From Liolophura sinensis (lineage: Eukaryota; Mollusca; Polyplacophora; Chitonida; Chitonidae), in assembly GCF_032854445.1 (NCBI RefSeq), contig NW_027018554.1:1-15171 (forward strand): a stretch of DNA of 15,171 nucleotides. The letters run 5' to 3'. Made by a program: the position numbers and the translations under genes. Position 1 is the stretch's first letter. Each line of letters opens with the position of its first letter. The notes under the pieces are model-generated. The model was not told where the DNA came from. It saw nothing but the letters and a program-made list of their open reading frames with translations, and did no database searches. Below are positions 9,801-15,171 of this stretch, in pieces.

Positions 9801-12800
9801 AATGACTCCCAATGGGATCTGTTCAAGTTCTCTTCCATGCAATGATTGACCATTCACATCAGCACACAAGACCGTACTACCATAACGTACGATTTTTAAT
9901 TTTCAACCCAGTCAGTGTTTTGTAAGCAACTGCCATCATCATGAGCACATACTTAATAGTTACTTCAGTGTCGGAAATTCAATATACATTGATGTATTTC
10001 TCTGCTCCTGATGATAATTGCGTTAAACATGCAACAAAAAACTTGCATGCCTTTTCAATTTAGTGCTGCCTCCATTGAATGCCAAGAAAAAGACACCAGA
10101 CATACCACACCACTCGTAGTATAAGCAAAAGGCTAATATTGTTATTTATGTATCTGATTGGTTTTTTTACGCCGTACTCAAGAATATTTCACTTACATGA
10201 CGGTGACCAGCCTTATGGTGGGAGGAAACCGGGCTGGGGAAAACCACGACCATCCACAGGTTGCTGTCAGACCCAATAAGCTAATAATGAACTCACATGA
10301 TATTTCCATTTACACTCATGCCCCTCAAAAAACACAGAGTACTGTGGCAACTCAAACAAATGACACAAGGTGATGCTTGATTTCATGCTTCGGTTTTATT
10401 AAAACATTTATTTTCAGGAACTCACCTGAAGGGTTCGCCTACAGGACTCATGCACAGCACCACGTGGAGGTTTGCTCGCACACGCTCTATCAGGTAGGTG
10501 AAGATGCTCTGAGGTGATTCGTCAATGCCGTTTTTGCGTGCCTCATCACTCAGAGCATTACGTACCTGTACAGTCACACAGAATAAGTGACGGCTCAGTC
10601 ACAATGTGTACACACAAGACAGGAGAGGGCCAGTCAGGGGAGACAACACAGTGAGAAAAACAAGGTTCTGGAAAGTTTCTCCTATTTCTTAATACACTTT
10701 TTTTTAACATCTGAGAAAACATGCTTTTCACTGATTCCCTCTTAATAAAATCCAGTAAAAAAAAGCAAAGCTTCACATTTGTTTTTTTGACAATTTAGGC
10801 CATTATTCATTCCAAAATGCACAGCGAACGATTCCACAATTTAAGCCATTTCTGATTTACGTCAAAATTTGAATTACAATTGAAATATTGTCCACCACAT
10901 CAATGTTACCTTATGAATACAAATGTTTCTAAAATTCAACTTCAGCACCTAAAACTAAGCATTGTATATAGGAGAAAGTTTCTCGAACAGTTTTCCACTG
11001 TGAGTACATGCCAGTTCTCTCTGTATTGCAGCATGCTGTACATTTTGTGACTGCATGTATATTCAACACTGTGGACAGTATTGGTTAACAGGTTAAGTTA
11101 TACTGTAAGTCTGACGTATTTCGAGGAGCACACGTCTTCAGATCTTACAGCATTTTTTCATTAGGCAGCTCGTATGTAGCTATCAGAAGGAGAGGATAAT
11201 TAGAACAAGTATACATTCACACAAGTAGAAGTGCTCTGCAAACCAACAATAAAGACATTTTGGAACATTAGAATCACTTTACTTGTCCACCAAAAGCTAG
11301 ATATTAACTGAAAAGGCCATCTATAAGTAAAGTATGCAAATTTCATACAGATTTCAAATATGGATTTTTTTTTCTATTTTTTTAAAGTTCTCTTTATCGT
11401 AAAAGCCAAAAAACACAAAAATTCTAACAAAACACTTTAGTCAATACAATGTGTGATTCTTGTTGTCTTAAACGACTTAAAAGTAAAGTTAAACTCCAAT
11501 GAAAAAAAAGTAATTTAAAGCTCCTAGATTCAAAATGTTCAAGAGCAAATTACAGAATTACAGATTAAGCTCTTTCAGTTTTACTTATATGAACATGTAT
11601 ATTTTTAAATATGTCAAATATTACATATGCCTCCTTGATACAAGTAGAAGCCAAGCTGAGAATTAGAGACAGACAGGTGACAACTTTTTCTGGGTTAACA
11701 ACAACGTACAGAAACGTCAGAAATTACCAACAGCGGAAAACAGCGAGCAGTGTTCATGTATATATAGTGGTTGAAAAGAACTTAAAAACTTTAGACCACA
11801 ATTTCACAGCAAACAGCAGGAAATGACCTGGTGATTACAGGTAGAAGTGAGTACAGGGAGGAGGAGATCTAATTCTTACCTCCTCAAACTCATCGCTCTT
11901 GTAGAGGTTAGGGACCTCGCCGCTGCTCAGGATGTTGTTGATATCCTCCAGGAAGCCTTCCTCTACAACCTGGGTGTCGTTAAACAGGAACACTGTGGGC
12001 TTGTTCTCCACACCTGCCTGGTAATACAGCTTCTTCAGGTCTGTACAAGGAAAGTAGACGATTGACTGATTGATTGACTGGCTTGACCTGGTGACAATCT
12101 CAGACTATTTTTTATTTATTTATTTAATTGTTGTTTAGAGTAATACTCAAGAATTTTTCATGGTGGTCATTTTCCAAGACCCACAATCAGAGAGAAAGGA
12201 AGAATCCATTAATTCCCTGACCAAGGTGGGAATTGAACCCTTACCTTGTGTGTCCTAGTGATCGGAAGACAAGCAACCTCTTGACCATGACCCACTCTCA
12301 ATCATCATTAAAAAAGAATACCAATTCTGTGCAGTGTAATTGCAATACAAGGTCTGCTTTCAACCAAACTTATCTGCCCTTCACATCAAACAATGTTTCC
12401 CCTGTATTTTATGGACACAGTTAAAAGCCACACTTTTGCATGACTGTGCTATGAAGGCCTTACCATCCCTGAACTCCTGCTTCCTGTAATGCTTGGTGAT
12501 CTCCACCTGAAAGGTCGTGTACTCGCAGATGAAGGAGGCTAAGCGGGACAGGCTGGTTCTGCCGCTGCCCCCTATACCAATCAGCAACATGTTACCCCGA
12601 GGCTGACGGATCACACGGATCACCTTAGACACTGTAAACACAAGCACTTATTTCATAATAATAGTTTATTTTCAAGAAGCTACCAATGAACAATCCAACG
12701 TCTGTTTTCGCTGGATTCTAGGCTTTCCGAGCATGTCAATATGTCTTCAACAGCAAAAACTGCTGGGATAGTCCACAGTTTCCATTTTAAATGTTTATAA

Positions 12801-14231
12801 CCTCCTCCAACATTCAAAAAAGATTTATTCTGCCCACCAAATGAATTATTTAAATTGTTGTGGCCTTATTTAACAATAATTATGTATGCCCAGGGTAAAC
12901 AATCAAATTTTGGTAAGCTTAACTGATTAGCTATCCCAATAAACCCTATCAAACATTTTGCCCTAAGTCATGAAAACTGTAAGGTCATAAACAAATTCCA
13001 CTATCCTCTGCCCCTTCCACGACCCACCCCCAAACAGGTAATGGATCTTACCATGTTCAATGGCATCCTTGAAGAGGACGAGGTCCATGTGCACCACGCC
13101 AGGGGTGTTGTTGTACTCCTGCAGGTATTCCAGCATCCTGGTTTTCAGCACCTCTATCTTGTTAATATCTTCATACACCAGGTCTTGCCCCATGTAGTCA
13201 CCTGTCACACACACAAACAGTTACAGTATTATTGTCAGGTACCGGTATAAAGAGAGCAATGGTTGTCTGGGTAAAGCTTCCCTTTCTTGGTGTTTATTCT
13301 CAGTCAAAAAAGATTTGGGAATTACATGTACATGTAACTCCAATCTAGTTATCTTCATCATCATCTCAAAGACACCGTCTGCTTTCGGAACACCTTTTGA
13401 TGAGAGGAGAACAGAAATTAGTAACCTATAAATTAGTCCTTGCATGTATGTGCATATCAGGCAAATTATGTTATTGTGGTCTCGTGAGGTGTTGAACATG
13501 GTTATTATAGCCATTGAATGATCATTTAATAAAGTACTTCCAGACGTGTAACTCACCGAAGATGGGGGGTTGTTTGTTGGGGCAGATGTTGTGATAGGTC
13601 TGGTCAAATGATGTGCCCAGTTTGTCCGTCAGAATGCCCACAAATGCCTCGCTATCCCGATCATCCACAAGACGGTCAGAAAACACCCTTTAAAGCACGA
13701 GACAAAATGGTCATGATGATTCTGAATGCCCAAAAGTAGCTCCTATGTTACAAAGTGCGCCCATAAAGACATGGTGCACCCAAAAAGACATGCAGAATGG
13801 TAGGCCAAAATTTGGTGGCAGAAATCTTCATGGATTCTAGAAGTTTTTAAGTCTGAAATATTTTCCATGCAACGAAATACCAATGTAAAGGAATATAAGG
13901 TACTTGTAGCTATTGCATTTTGCAATTTTTCAGCTGCTCAGTAGTTTGACCATGAAAGACTTCTATGTTGTAAAACTTCAACCAACATAGGGAACACTTT
14001 GAAAATGAAACATCGACTGACCAACCACCCATGAACAGTCACTTGCATGAATTCAATGTCAGCTGAAAAGAAATGAAAAGCAAGAGAAACATAAATATAC
14101 CAAACCTGAGTAAGCCATGAACCTGAACATTATCAGCAAGGTTACCTGAAGCATTCATGGATCCAGAGCCTGGTCATGGCTTGCTTTGTGTCGTGGAAAT
14201 CTTTGTGAGCTCTCAACAGACCCTGGAACAC
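684..14231 (-). CDS. DNAH2: Axonemal dynein heavy chain 2, partial gene (15 internal exons)
   Basis: ATP-driven motor subunit of the inner-arm I1/f dynein, which bends motile cilia by walking on the B-tubule of axonemal doublets. Fifteen exons on the minus strand, joined 14231 to 684, give about 793 residues of a family usually near 4,400. Domain order: AAA3-AAA4 connector (exons 1-3), AAA4 P-loop GIGGSGRTS (exon 4), AAA4 Walker B region FLFNDTQ (exon 5), rest of AAA4 (exons 6-8), stalk strand CC1 (exons 9-10), microtubule-binding domain (exons 11-12), CC2 (exons 12-13), AAA5 start (exons 14-15). Near-identity to remembered human DNAH2 at blocks such as VSLAAKSLCMWVRAME and VRDWNIQGLPSD supports DNAH2 over other axonemal paralogs. 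All junctions keep phase except exon 13 to 14. No start or stop codon lies in the window, and no promoter is visible. Confidence 0.93.
900..1253 (-). other. Intron between exons 14 and 15, unremarkable
   Basis: 354 bp, AT-rich. I see no repeat, RNA gene or conserved block. The plus-strand frame that crosses exon 14 from 1079 is an antisense shadow. Confidence 0.8.
1254..1380 (-). CDS. DNAH2: DNAH2 window exon 14 (start of AAA5), phase anomaly at its 5' edge
   Basis: 127 bases from the obvious acceptor cttcacag to the donor GAG|gtgagc. Encodes DLEERMGYLVGDCLIAAAFL then SYMGPFLSNYRDEI and QHRWMKE, equivalent to human LxYLVGDCLLAAAFLSYMGPF. The length is 42 codons plus one base, while the previous exon ends in phase 0, so this edge is one base too long. 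An alternative acceptor at 1419-1420 extends the exon to 1418 (55 codons, in phase) but adds 13 residues that I do not recognise from the family. Confidence 0.88.
1571..1780 (+). repeat. Diverged direct duplication, copy 1
   Basis: Shares with 2046-2262 a colinear series of blocks: tttttaagaca, ttttagccaatata, ttagaccatctaat, tcgtatcttt/catatcttt, aggctggt and attctactttcaaca. Offset is about 475-487 bp. Both copies are in the intron between exons 13 and 14. Whether it is a local duplication or two copies of an interspersed element cannot be told from the window. Confidence 0.8.
2046..2262 (+). repeat. Diverged direct duplication, copy 2
   Basis: Second member of the pair with 1571-1780, same orientation, ending close to agaagaattagctaag against agaaggattagggtaag in copy 1. 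The divergence is substitutions plus small indels, including a run of T and C near 2132 that is absent from copy 1. Confidence 0.8.
2350..2514 (-). CDS. DNAH2: DNAH2 window exon 13 (stalk CC2 to AAA5 strut)
   Basis: 165 bases, phase 0 in and out, 55 residues. Descending coiled coil VEAKMTELKVQYDEKLAQKE followed by the conserved turn LVSGLAGERVRWEETVQ. The donor CAG|gtatga is good, and TGA follows in frame five bases into the intron, so the exon cannot be longer. Its phase-0 end does not fit the conserved start of exon 14. Confidence 0.95.
2515..3087 (-). other. Intron between exons 12 and 13, unremarkable
   Basis: 573 bp with two short poly-T runs near 2790-2812. The 88-residue plus-strand frame at 2711-2977 has a composition like intron DNA and no recognisable motif, so I do not call it. 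Confidence 0.75.
3088..3374 (-). CDS. DNAH2: DNAH2 window exon 12 (microtubule-binding domain, second part, and CC2)
   Basis: 287 bases, the longest exon here; phase 1 in, phase 0 out. Encodes DQNFIKQLMNFDKDNISDRV, then the rest of the stalk tip with FQPEIIGRVSLAAKSLCMWV, and RVVEPKRQRLNAATSQLKEK, where stalk strand CC2 begins. The SLCMWV/EPKR signature is shared by all dynein heavy chains, and the DKDNISD variant fits DNAH2. Acceptor tgcgcag, donor GAG|gtcagt. Confidence 0.96.
3499..3651. repeat. 51-bp tandem repeat, three copies
   Basis: atgaac recurs at 3511, 3562 and 3613, exactly 51 bp apart, each followed by (a/t)ttacacct, a taccataat-like block and cctcaac. Since 51 is a multiple of three, the minus strand keeps an open frame with a 17-residue repeat (LRNYGTKGVKFIHTYNR-like). 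It lies in the intron between exons 11 and 12, and the frame has no link to a dynein exon, so coding is unlikely. Confidence 0.93.
3919..3940. repeat. (TA)n microsatellite
   Basis: Uninterrupted TA dinucleotide run of about ten units in the intron between exons 11 and 12. Likely polymorphic in length. Confidence 0.95.
4181..5190. repeat. Degenerate array of GCGCTTC-like motifs
   Basis: About 1 kb of the intron between exons 11 and 12 is dense in variants of (g)aggcgcttc, ggggcttca, ggcacttc and gcgctcc. Examples are at 4191, 4235, 4297, 4360, 4400, 4862, 4963, 5013 and near 5178. Between 4235 and 4360 the spacing is 62-63 bp, with the shared text caaacttgaacaatttttc / caaacttagacaatttttc, so at least this part was a tandem repeat. 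A G13 run sits at 5061-5073. Several chance open frames cross the region; none looks like a protein. Confidence 0.65.
5061..5073. repeat. G homopolymer (13)
   Basis: Thirteen consecutive G on the plus strand inside the GCGCTTC-motif array. The length is a probable sequencing or assembly weak point. Confidence 0.9.
5429..5570 (-). CDS. DNAH2: DNAH2 window exon 11 (microtubule-binding domain, first part)
   Basis: 142 bases, phase 0 in, phase 1 out. Encodes ALESLNKKDMTEIRSYGRPP, then VEKVMDAVMILRGNEPTWAE and AKRQL. The SYGRPPxxVxxVMxAVMIL run is the start of the dynein stalk-tip microtubule-binding domain, its first helix included. Acceptor tgatcag, donor CTAG|gtgagg. Confidence 0.95.
5571..6092 (-). 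other. Intron between exons 10 and 11, distal part
   Basis: AT-rich, with no repeat or gene recognised before the 21 bp array that begins at 6093. Confidence 0.75.
6093..6210. repeat. 21-bp tandem repeat, six units
   Basis: tggcct or tggccc recurs at 6093, 6114, 6138, 6159, 6180 and 6201, so the period is 21 bp with one 24 bp unit. Each unit carries a (c/t)attgctga(t/c)-like core. It lies only about 50 bp from exon 10, on its donor side. The minus frame continuing from exon 10 is open across it and would read a 7-residue repeat (NISNSRP-like). Confidence 0.93.
6261..6377 (-). CDS. DNAH2: DNAH2 window exon 10 (stalk CC1, distal)
   Basis: 117 bases, phase 0 both ends, 39 residues. Encodes SVAQKRERISEEESKCQHMA then DLAQSDLNEALPALEEAVK. 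The DLNEALPALEEA block is the conserved CC1 stretch just below the binding domain. The donor AAG|gtatta is weak, and the reading frame stays open far into the intron (see findings). Acceptor ttttgtag. Confidence 0.93.
6378..6907 (-). other. Intron between exons 9 and 10, part nearest exon 10
   Basis: A plus-strand frame of 118 codons runs 6454-6810 but shows no motif, and its composition is like the surrounding intron. Nothing else supported. Confidence 0.7.
6908..6944 (+). repeat. G-rich tract with G14 run
   Basis: GGGG, then GGTGGTGGTGG, then 14 consecutive G, then ttgca and GGGG. Four or more G-runs close together on the plus strand could fold as a G-quadruplex; on the transcribed pre-mRNA this is C-rich. 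It lies in the intron between exons 9 and 10, just left of a SINE. Confidence 0.8.
7001..7218 (-). mobile_element. tRNA-headed SINE, near complete
   Basis: Read on the minus strand it starts at 7218 with a tRNA-like head: A-box-like tggccgaggtgg, then B-box-like agttcaagtcc near 7155. A body follows with ctgcggatagtcatgggtttc and gtgaaatattcttgagtac, and it ends in an (AAAT)n tail at 7001-7020. This is the layout of a Pol III SINE. I recognise the body as a repeat family common in mollusc genomes, from memory and not checked. It is in the same orientation as the gene. Confidence 0.85.
7272..7482 (-). CDS. DNAH2: DNAH2 window exon 9 (stalk coiled coil CC1)
   Basis: 211 bases, phase 2 in, phase 0 out. 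A 70-residue, highly charged coiled-coil segment: LLNAKKKELGDAANKLKNGL, SKIDDTREKVEKMSVELEDA, then CEEYLVVIVQQKREADEQQK. This is the rising strand of the antiparallel stalk that carries the microtubule-binding tip. Acceptor gtttgcag, donor AAG|gtgagc. Confidence 0.95.
7483..8066 (-). other. Intron between exons 8 and 9, unremarkable
   Basis: 584 bp. No repeat, RNA gene or conserved block seen. Confidence 0.75.
8067..8212 (-). CDS. DNAH2: DNAH2 window exon 8 (end of AAA4, stalk root)
   Basis: 146 bases, phase 0 in, phase 2 out. Encodes AKIFAIMHKSVVDFSQRMLL, then RRHNYVTPTNYLELVTGYK. NYVTPTxYLEL is the conserved junction of AAA4 with stalk strand CC1. The donor is AAAAA|gtaaac. Reading straight past it meets TAA at once, so the splice is required to continue the protein. 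Confidence 0.93.
8363..8562 (-). mobile_element. MITE-like element, copy 2, inverted
   Basis: Reverse-complement relative of 414-640, about 200 bp. Both ends begin aaatgac followed by an A/T-rich run and a C-rich tip, which gives terminal inverted repeats. It sits in the intron between exons 7 and 8, just right of a (TTA)5 microsatellite at 8311-8325. It lacks the stretch of about 27 bp that copy 1 has near 580-600. Confidence 0.72.
8771..8876 (+). repeat. Imperfect 52-bp tandem duplication
   Basis: tactatctaatt recurs at 8781 and 8833, and (g/a)gaagattaaa recurs about 30 bp after each, giving two units of roughly 52 bp. It lies in the intron between exons 7 and 8, about 100 bp from the exon 7 donor. 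Confidence 0.7.
8975..9107 (-). CDS. DNAH2: DNAH2 window exon 7 (AAA4 small domain)
   Basis: 133 bases, phase 2 in, phase 0 out. Encodes NRIRMYPAFVNCTTIDWFTE then WPLDALLEVADKYL and a short variable end. The motif (R)xRxxPAxVNCTTIDWFxEWP is a dynein hallmark and marks the end of the AAA4 large domain. Acceptor ttggtag, donor CAG|gtgagc. Confidence 0.94.
9389..9470 (+). repeat. 82-bp interspersed direct repeat, copy 1
   Basis: Pairs with 11607-11688. Shared text includes aaatatgtcaaatatta, atgcctcct, then gtagaagccaagctgagaat and agagacagacag(a/g)tgacaactttt. Similarity stops abruptly on the right side of both. Confidence 0.9.
9671..9983. mobile_element. Terminal-inverted-repeat element with an internal tRNA-like segment
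   Basis: The left end 9671-9696 and the complement of 9958-9983 match at 22 of 26 positions (shared core tgaatttccgac, then taact). The 313 bp between the outer ends lack an open frame of note. Inside, the minus strand from about 9785 reads tatctcagttggtagagtgt, a tRNA A-box-like sequence, with a degraded B-box-like aggtctagtctc near 9740. A SINE inserted in a MITE, or a composite, would explain this. Intron between exons 6 and 7. Confidence 0.6.
10060..10138. repeat. Possible relic of a second mollusc SINE family
   Basis: The text tagtgctgcctccattgaat, then gacaccagacataccacacc, resembles the body of a mollusc interspersed repeat that I associate with the family at 14507-14842. It is short, degraded and abuts the truncated SINE at 10141. 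The assignment rests on memory only. Confidence 0.3.
10141..10275 (-). mobile_element. 5'-truncated copy of the same SINE
   Basis: Shares with 7001-7218 the stretch gtactcaagaatatttcactta, then tgggag-, and a (t)cc(g/a)caggttgctg block. It has more of the usual body (ggtgggaggaaaccgggc) but lacks the tRNA-like head. The tail side starts at a degraded ttatttatg. Such 5' truncation is typical of target-primed insertion. It sits in the intron between exons 6 and 7. Confidence 0.82.
10426..10565 (-). CDS. DNAH2: DNAH2 window exon 6 (AAA4)
   Basis: 140 bases, phase 0 in, phase 2 out. A variable stretch VRNALSDEARKNGIDESPQS is followed by conserved FTYLIERVRANLHVVLCMSP and VGEPF. The VLCMSPVG segment is the AAA4 sensor-I-like strand found in all dynein heavy chains. 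Acceptor ctgtacag, donor CAG|gtgagt. Confidence 0.93.
10566..11103 (-). other. Intron between exons 5 and 6, part nearest exon 6
   Basis: AT-rich, with scattered poly-T and poly-A runs. Nothing supported. The remainder of this intron holds the hairpin at 11104 and the repeat at 11607. Confidence 0.7.
11104..11149. other. Bulged hairpin with a hammerhead-like core
   Basis: tgtaagtctgacgt (11104-11117) pairs with acgtcttcagatcttaca (11132-11149) with two small bulges, enclosing a 14-base loop. On the minus strand it contains CTGAAGA and, 12 bases later, GAAA, which resemble the CUGANGA and GAAA boxes of a hammerhead ribozyme. The 12 bases between them do not form a convincing stem II, so I do not call a ribozyme. 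Confidence 0.4.
11607..11688 (+). repeat. 82-bp interspersed direct repeat, copy 2
   Basis: Same orientation and nearly the same length as 9389-9470, 2,218 bp away in the next intron upstream in the gene (between exons 5 and 6). Only a few substitutions separate them, so they are younger or better kept than the other repeats here. Confidence 0.9.
11880..12040 (-). CDS. DNAH2: DNAH2 window exon 5 (AAA4 Walker B)
   Basis: 161 bases, phase 1 in, phase 0 out. Encodes KKLYYQAGVENKPTVFLFND, then TQVVEEGFLEDINNILSSGE and VPNLYKSDEFEE. FLFNDTQ is the AAA4 Walker B position; the usual catalytic Glu after the Asp is Thr, as I recall for human DNAH2 (VDTQ). With the P-loop Arg this predicts an AAA4 that hydrolyses ATP poorly or not at all. 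Acceptor ttgtacag, donor GAG|gtaaga. Confidence 0.94.
12107..12300 (-). mobile_element. Diverged tRNA-headed SINE
   Basis: On the minus strand, from 12300: A-box-like tggtcaagaggttgcttg, then B-box gggttcaattccc (12229-12241), then a body with the tail motif attcttgagtat and an (AAAT)n end at 12107-12124. The tail is related to 7001-7218 but the head and middle differ, so it is a different or old subfamily. It lies in the intron between exons 4 and 5. Confidence 0.72.
12464..12631 (-). CDS. DNAH2: DNAH2 window exon 4 (AAA4 Walker A)
   Basis: 168 bases, phase 1 in, phase 1 out. Contains RQPRGNMLLIGIGGSGRTS, the AAA4 P-loop, followed by LSRLASFICEYTTF and KHYRKQEFRD. The P-loop lysine of the usual GxxxxGK[ST] is an arginine here. 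To my knowledge this is common in axonemal AAA4 sites, so it is probably ancestral and not damage. AAA4 is a regulatory nucleotide site in dyneins. Acceptor tttacag, donor ATG|gtaagg. Confidence 0.95.
12632..13051 (-). other. Intron between exons 3 and 4, unremarkable
   Basis: 420 bp with no recognised element. Confidence 0.75.
13052..13201 (-). CDS. DNAH2: DNAH2 window exon 3 (entry to AAA4)
   Basis: 150 bases, phase 1 in, phase 1 out. Encodes GDYMGQDLVYEDI, then the strongly conserved run NNTPGVVHMDLVLFKDAIEH that leads into the AAA4 P-loop strand. Acceptor tgtgacag, donor ATG|gtaaga. Confidence 0.93.
13322..13337. other. 16-bp perfect palindrome
   Basis: ttacatgtacatgtaa is its own reverse complement. 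Intron between exons 2 and 3. A chance origin in AT-rich intron DNA is likely. Confidence 0.6.
13557..13687 (-). CDS. DNAH2: DNAH2 window exon 2 (AAA3-AAA4 region)
   Basis: 131 bases, phase 2 in, phase 1 out. Encodes VFSDRLVDDRDSEAFVGIL and then DQTYHNICPNKQPPIF. VFSDRLVDxxD is the direct continuation of the RLWIHECFR motif of exon 1, as in all axonemal heavy chains. Acceptor tttaaag, donor G|gtgagt. Confidence 0.92.
13688..14145 (-). other. Intron between exons 1 and 2, unremarkable
   Basis: 458 bp with no recognised element. Confidence 0.75.
14146..14231 (-). CDS. DNAH2: DNAH2 window exon 1 (AAA3-AAA4 region)
   Basis: 86 bases, phase 0 in, phase 2 out. It starts VFQGLLRAHKD and ends with RLWIHECF, the conserved dynein motif RLWxHEC that precedes RVFSDRL. 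Acceptor reads tgtgtag, donor CAG|gtaacc. The split AG is completed by the first base of the next exon to give Arg. Confidence 0.92.
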
Positions 14232-14506
14232 CTACACAAAGGAAGGAAAAGCCAGACTGGACATTAAAATCCTGATCGTGCCGACAGTGACTTCCCATGA
14301 GGGTACTAGAGAAAGGTGTCAATTATGACTCAGCACTGATTATTAACAAAAATTATTACACTTCCTGTAAATAAAAGGAACTGCCTAAAAGAACATTAAG
14401 ACAGGATTACACTTTTGTTATAAAAGTAACACTTTTTTAAGCATTAAAGAAATATACTGAACTTCTGGAACTAATTTAGTTTGTGTGTCACGTGTCACTT
14501 GATTAT

Positions 14507-14842
14507 GAGTGAGAGAGAGAGTGCTTAGGGTTTAACATCGTACTTAATTTTCAGCCATATGCCGACGACATAGTTCTTTGAGTGCACCTACGTGTAATGT
14601 GCCTCCCTGTTAAGGAAGGATTTCCACCGCTCTTGTATCCAGAGACGACTTGCCGGAGACAAGTAAGCAGCCCCTCCCAAGCCATTATACTGATACAGGT
14701 CAACCAGTCGTTGCACTATCCCCTTAATGCTGAATGTCAAGTGAGGAAGCTGCAACTTCCTCTGTTAACATCTTAGGTGTGACCCAACCCAGGACTGATC
14801 ATGGATCTACTTCCCAGAAGCAGACGCTCTACCAACTCACTT
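14507..14842 (-). mobile_element. tRNA-headed SINE, second family, near full length (~335 bp)
   Basis: On the minus strand from 14842: gagttggtagagcgtctgc (tRNA A-box region), gatcagtcctgggtt (B-box position), then a body with gaggaagttgcagcttcct and tgcaacgactggttgacctg, ending cctaagcactctctctc with a (GAGT/GAGA)n tail. I recognise the body as a repeat abundant in bivalve and gastropod genomes, from memory. It lies in the intron 5' of exon 1, in the same orientation as the gene. Confidence 0.8.
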
Positions 14843-15171
14843 GATCATGAGCCTGTCCAAATATTTCCCCTTAATGTAGATTCTAACATCTCAGGGGCTA
14901 TAGTGGGTTAGGGTAAATTGTTTAAATTCAGTCCGCCAGGGTTAAATAATTTTGACAAACATGTGATCCGTTTCAAAAGTGACCACTGAGGAGACTGCAT
15001 TTCTTACACTTTGCACATATGCTTGGTAGACTTTACCAATTCCAAATTTCCAGGCTTTTTCTCAAGTTTGTTTCCACAGCAATTTCTGCAAAATCCCATT
15101 TACCAAGATACTAGGAAATAATATTCCGATCTTATACAAGCCTGAAGCCATGTAAAATGAACTCTCAGTGT
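14843..15171 (-). other. Intron 5' of exon 1, right end of the window
   Basis: No exon with dynein similarity is found here or at 14232-14506, so the preceding exon lies beyond the window. No repeat recognised outside the SINE at 14507-14842. Confidence 0.7.

Noticed and set aside
10558-10776. 72-codon minus-strand frame upstream of exon 6
   Set aside because: It lies in the intron, overlaps the acceptor region of exon 6, and shows no dynein similarity.

Overview
The window is animal genomic DNA carrying part of one large, intron-rich gene on the minus strand. Fifteen exons (684-14231, 2,380 coding bases, about 793 codons) encode an axonemal dynein heavy chain. The protein matches my memory of human DNAH2 almost residue by residue, including a long MTBD-to-CC2 block and the AAA5 entry. 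In the DNAH2/Chlamydomonas 1-beta family this is one heavy chain of the two-headed inner-arm dynein I1/f of motile cilia. The window covers the linker of AAA3 to AAA4, AAA4 with its P-loop, both stalk coiled-coil strands with the microtubule-binding domain between them, and the start of AAA5. The tail, AAA1-AAA3 core, AAA6 and C-terminus lie outside. The 5' end of the gene is towards base 15171.

All exons have GT/AG borders and every junction keeps frame except one: exon 13 (2350-2514) ends in phase 0 but exon 14 (1254-1380) opens one base out of register. One surplus base near 1376-1381, or an upstream acceptor at 1419-1420, would explain it.

The host is probably a lophotrochozoan, most likely a mollusc (bivalve or gastropod). 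Grounds: the tRNA-headed SINE families at 7001-7218, 10141-10275 and 14507-14842 are ones I associate with mollusc genomes, and the DNAH2 sequence is clearly metazoan but not vertebrate. This is a memory-based inference.

The introns are rich in repeats. From left to right they hold a 6 x 66 bp minisatellite (1-397); a MITE-like element (414-640) with an inverted second copy at 8363-8562; a diverged 0.2 kb direct duplication (1571-1780 / 2046-2262); a 3 x 51 bp repeat (3499-3651); a long degenerate array of GCGCTTC-like motifs (4181-5190); a 21 bp repeat abutting an exon (6093-6210); four minus-strand SINEs; a terminal-inverted-repeat element containing a tRNA-like segment (9671-9983); an 82 bp repeat pair (9389 / 11607); and a bulged hairpin (11104-11149). 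I see no operon, CRISPR array, phage, toxin or virus gene, and no second protein-coding gene. The novelty here lies in intronic repeats and one splice-phase anomaly, not in a new gene system.
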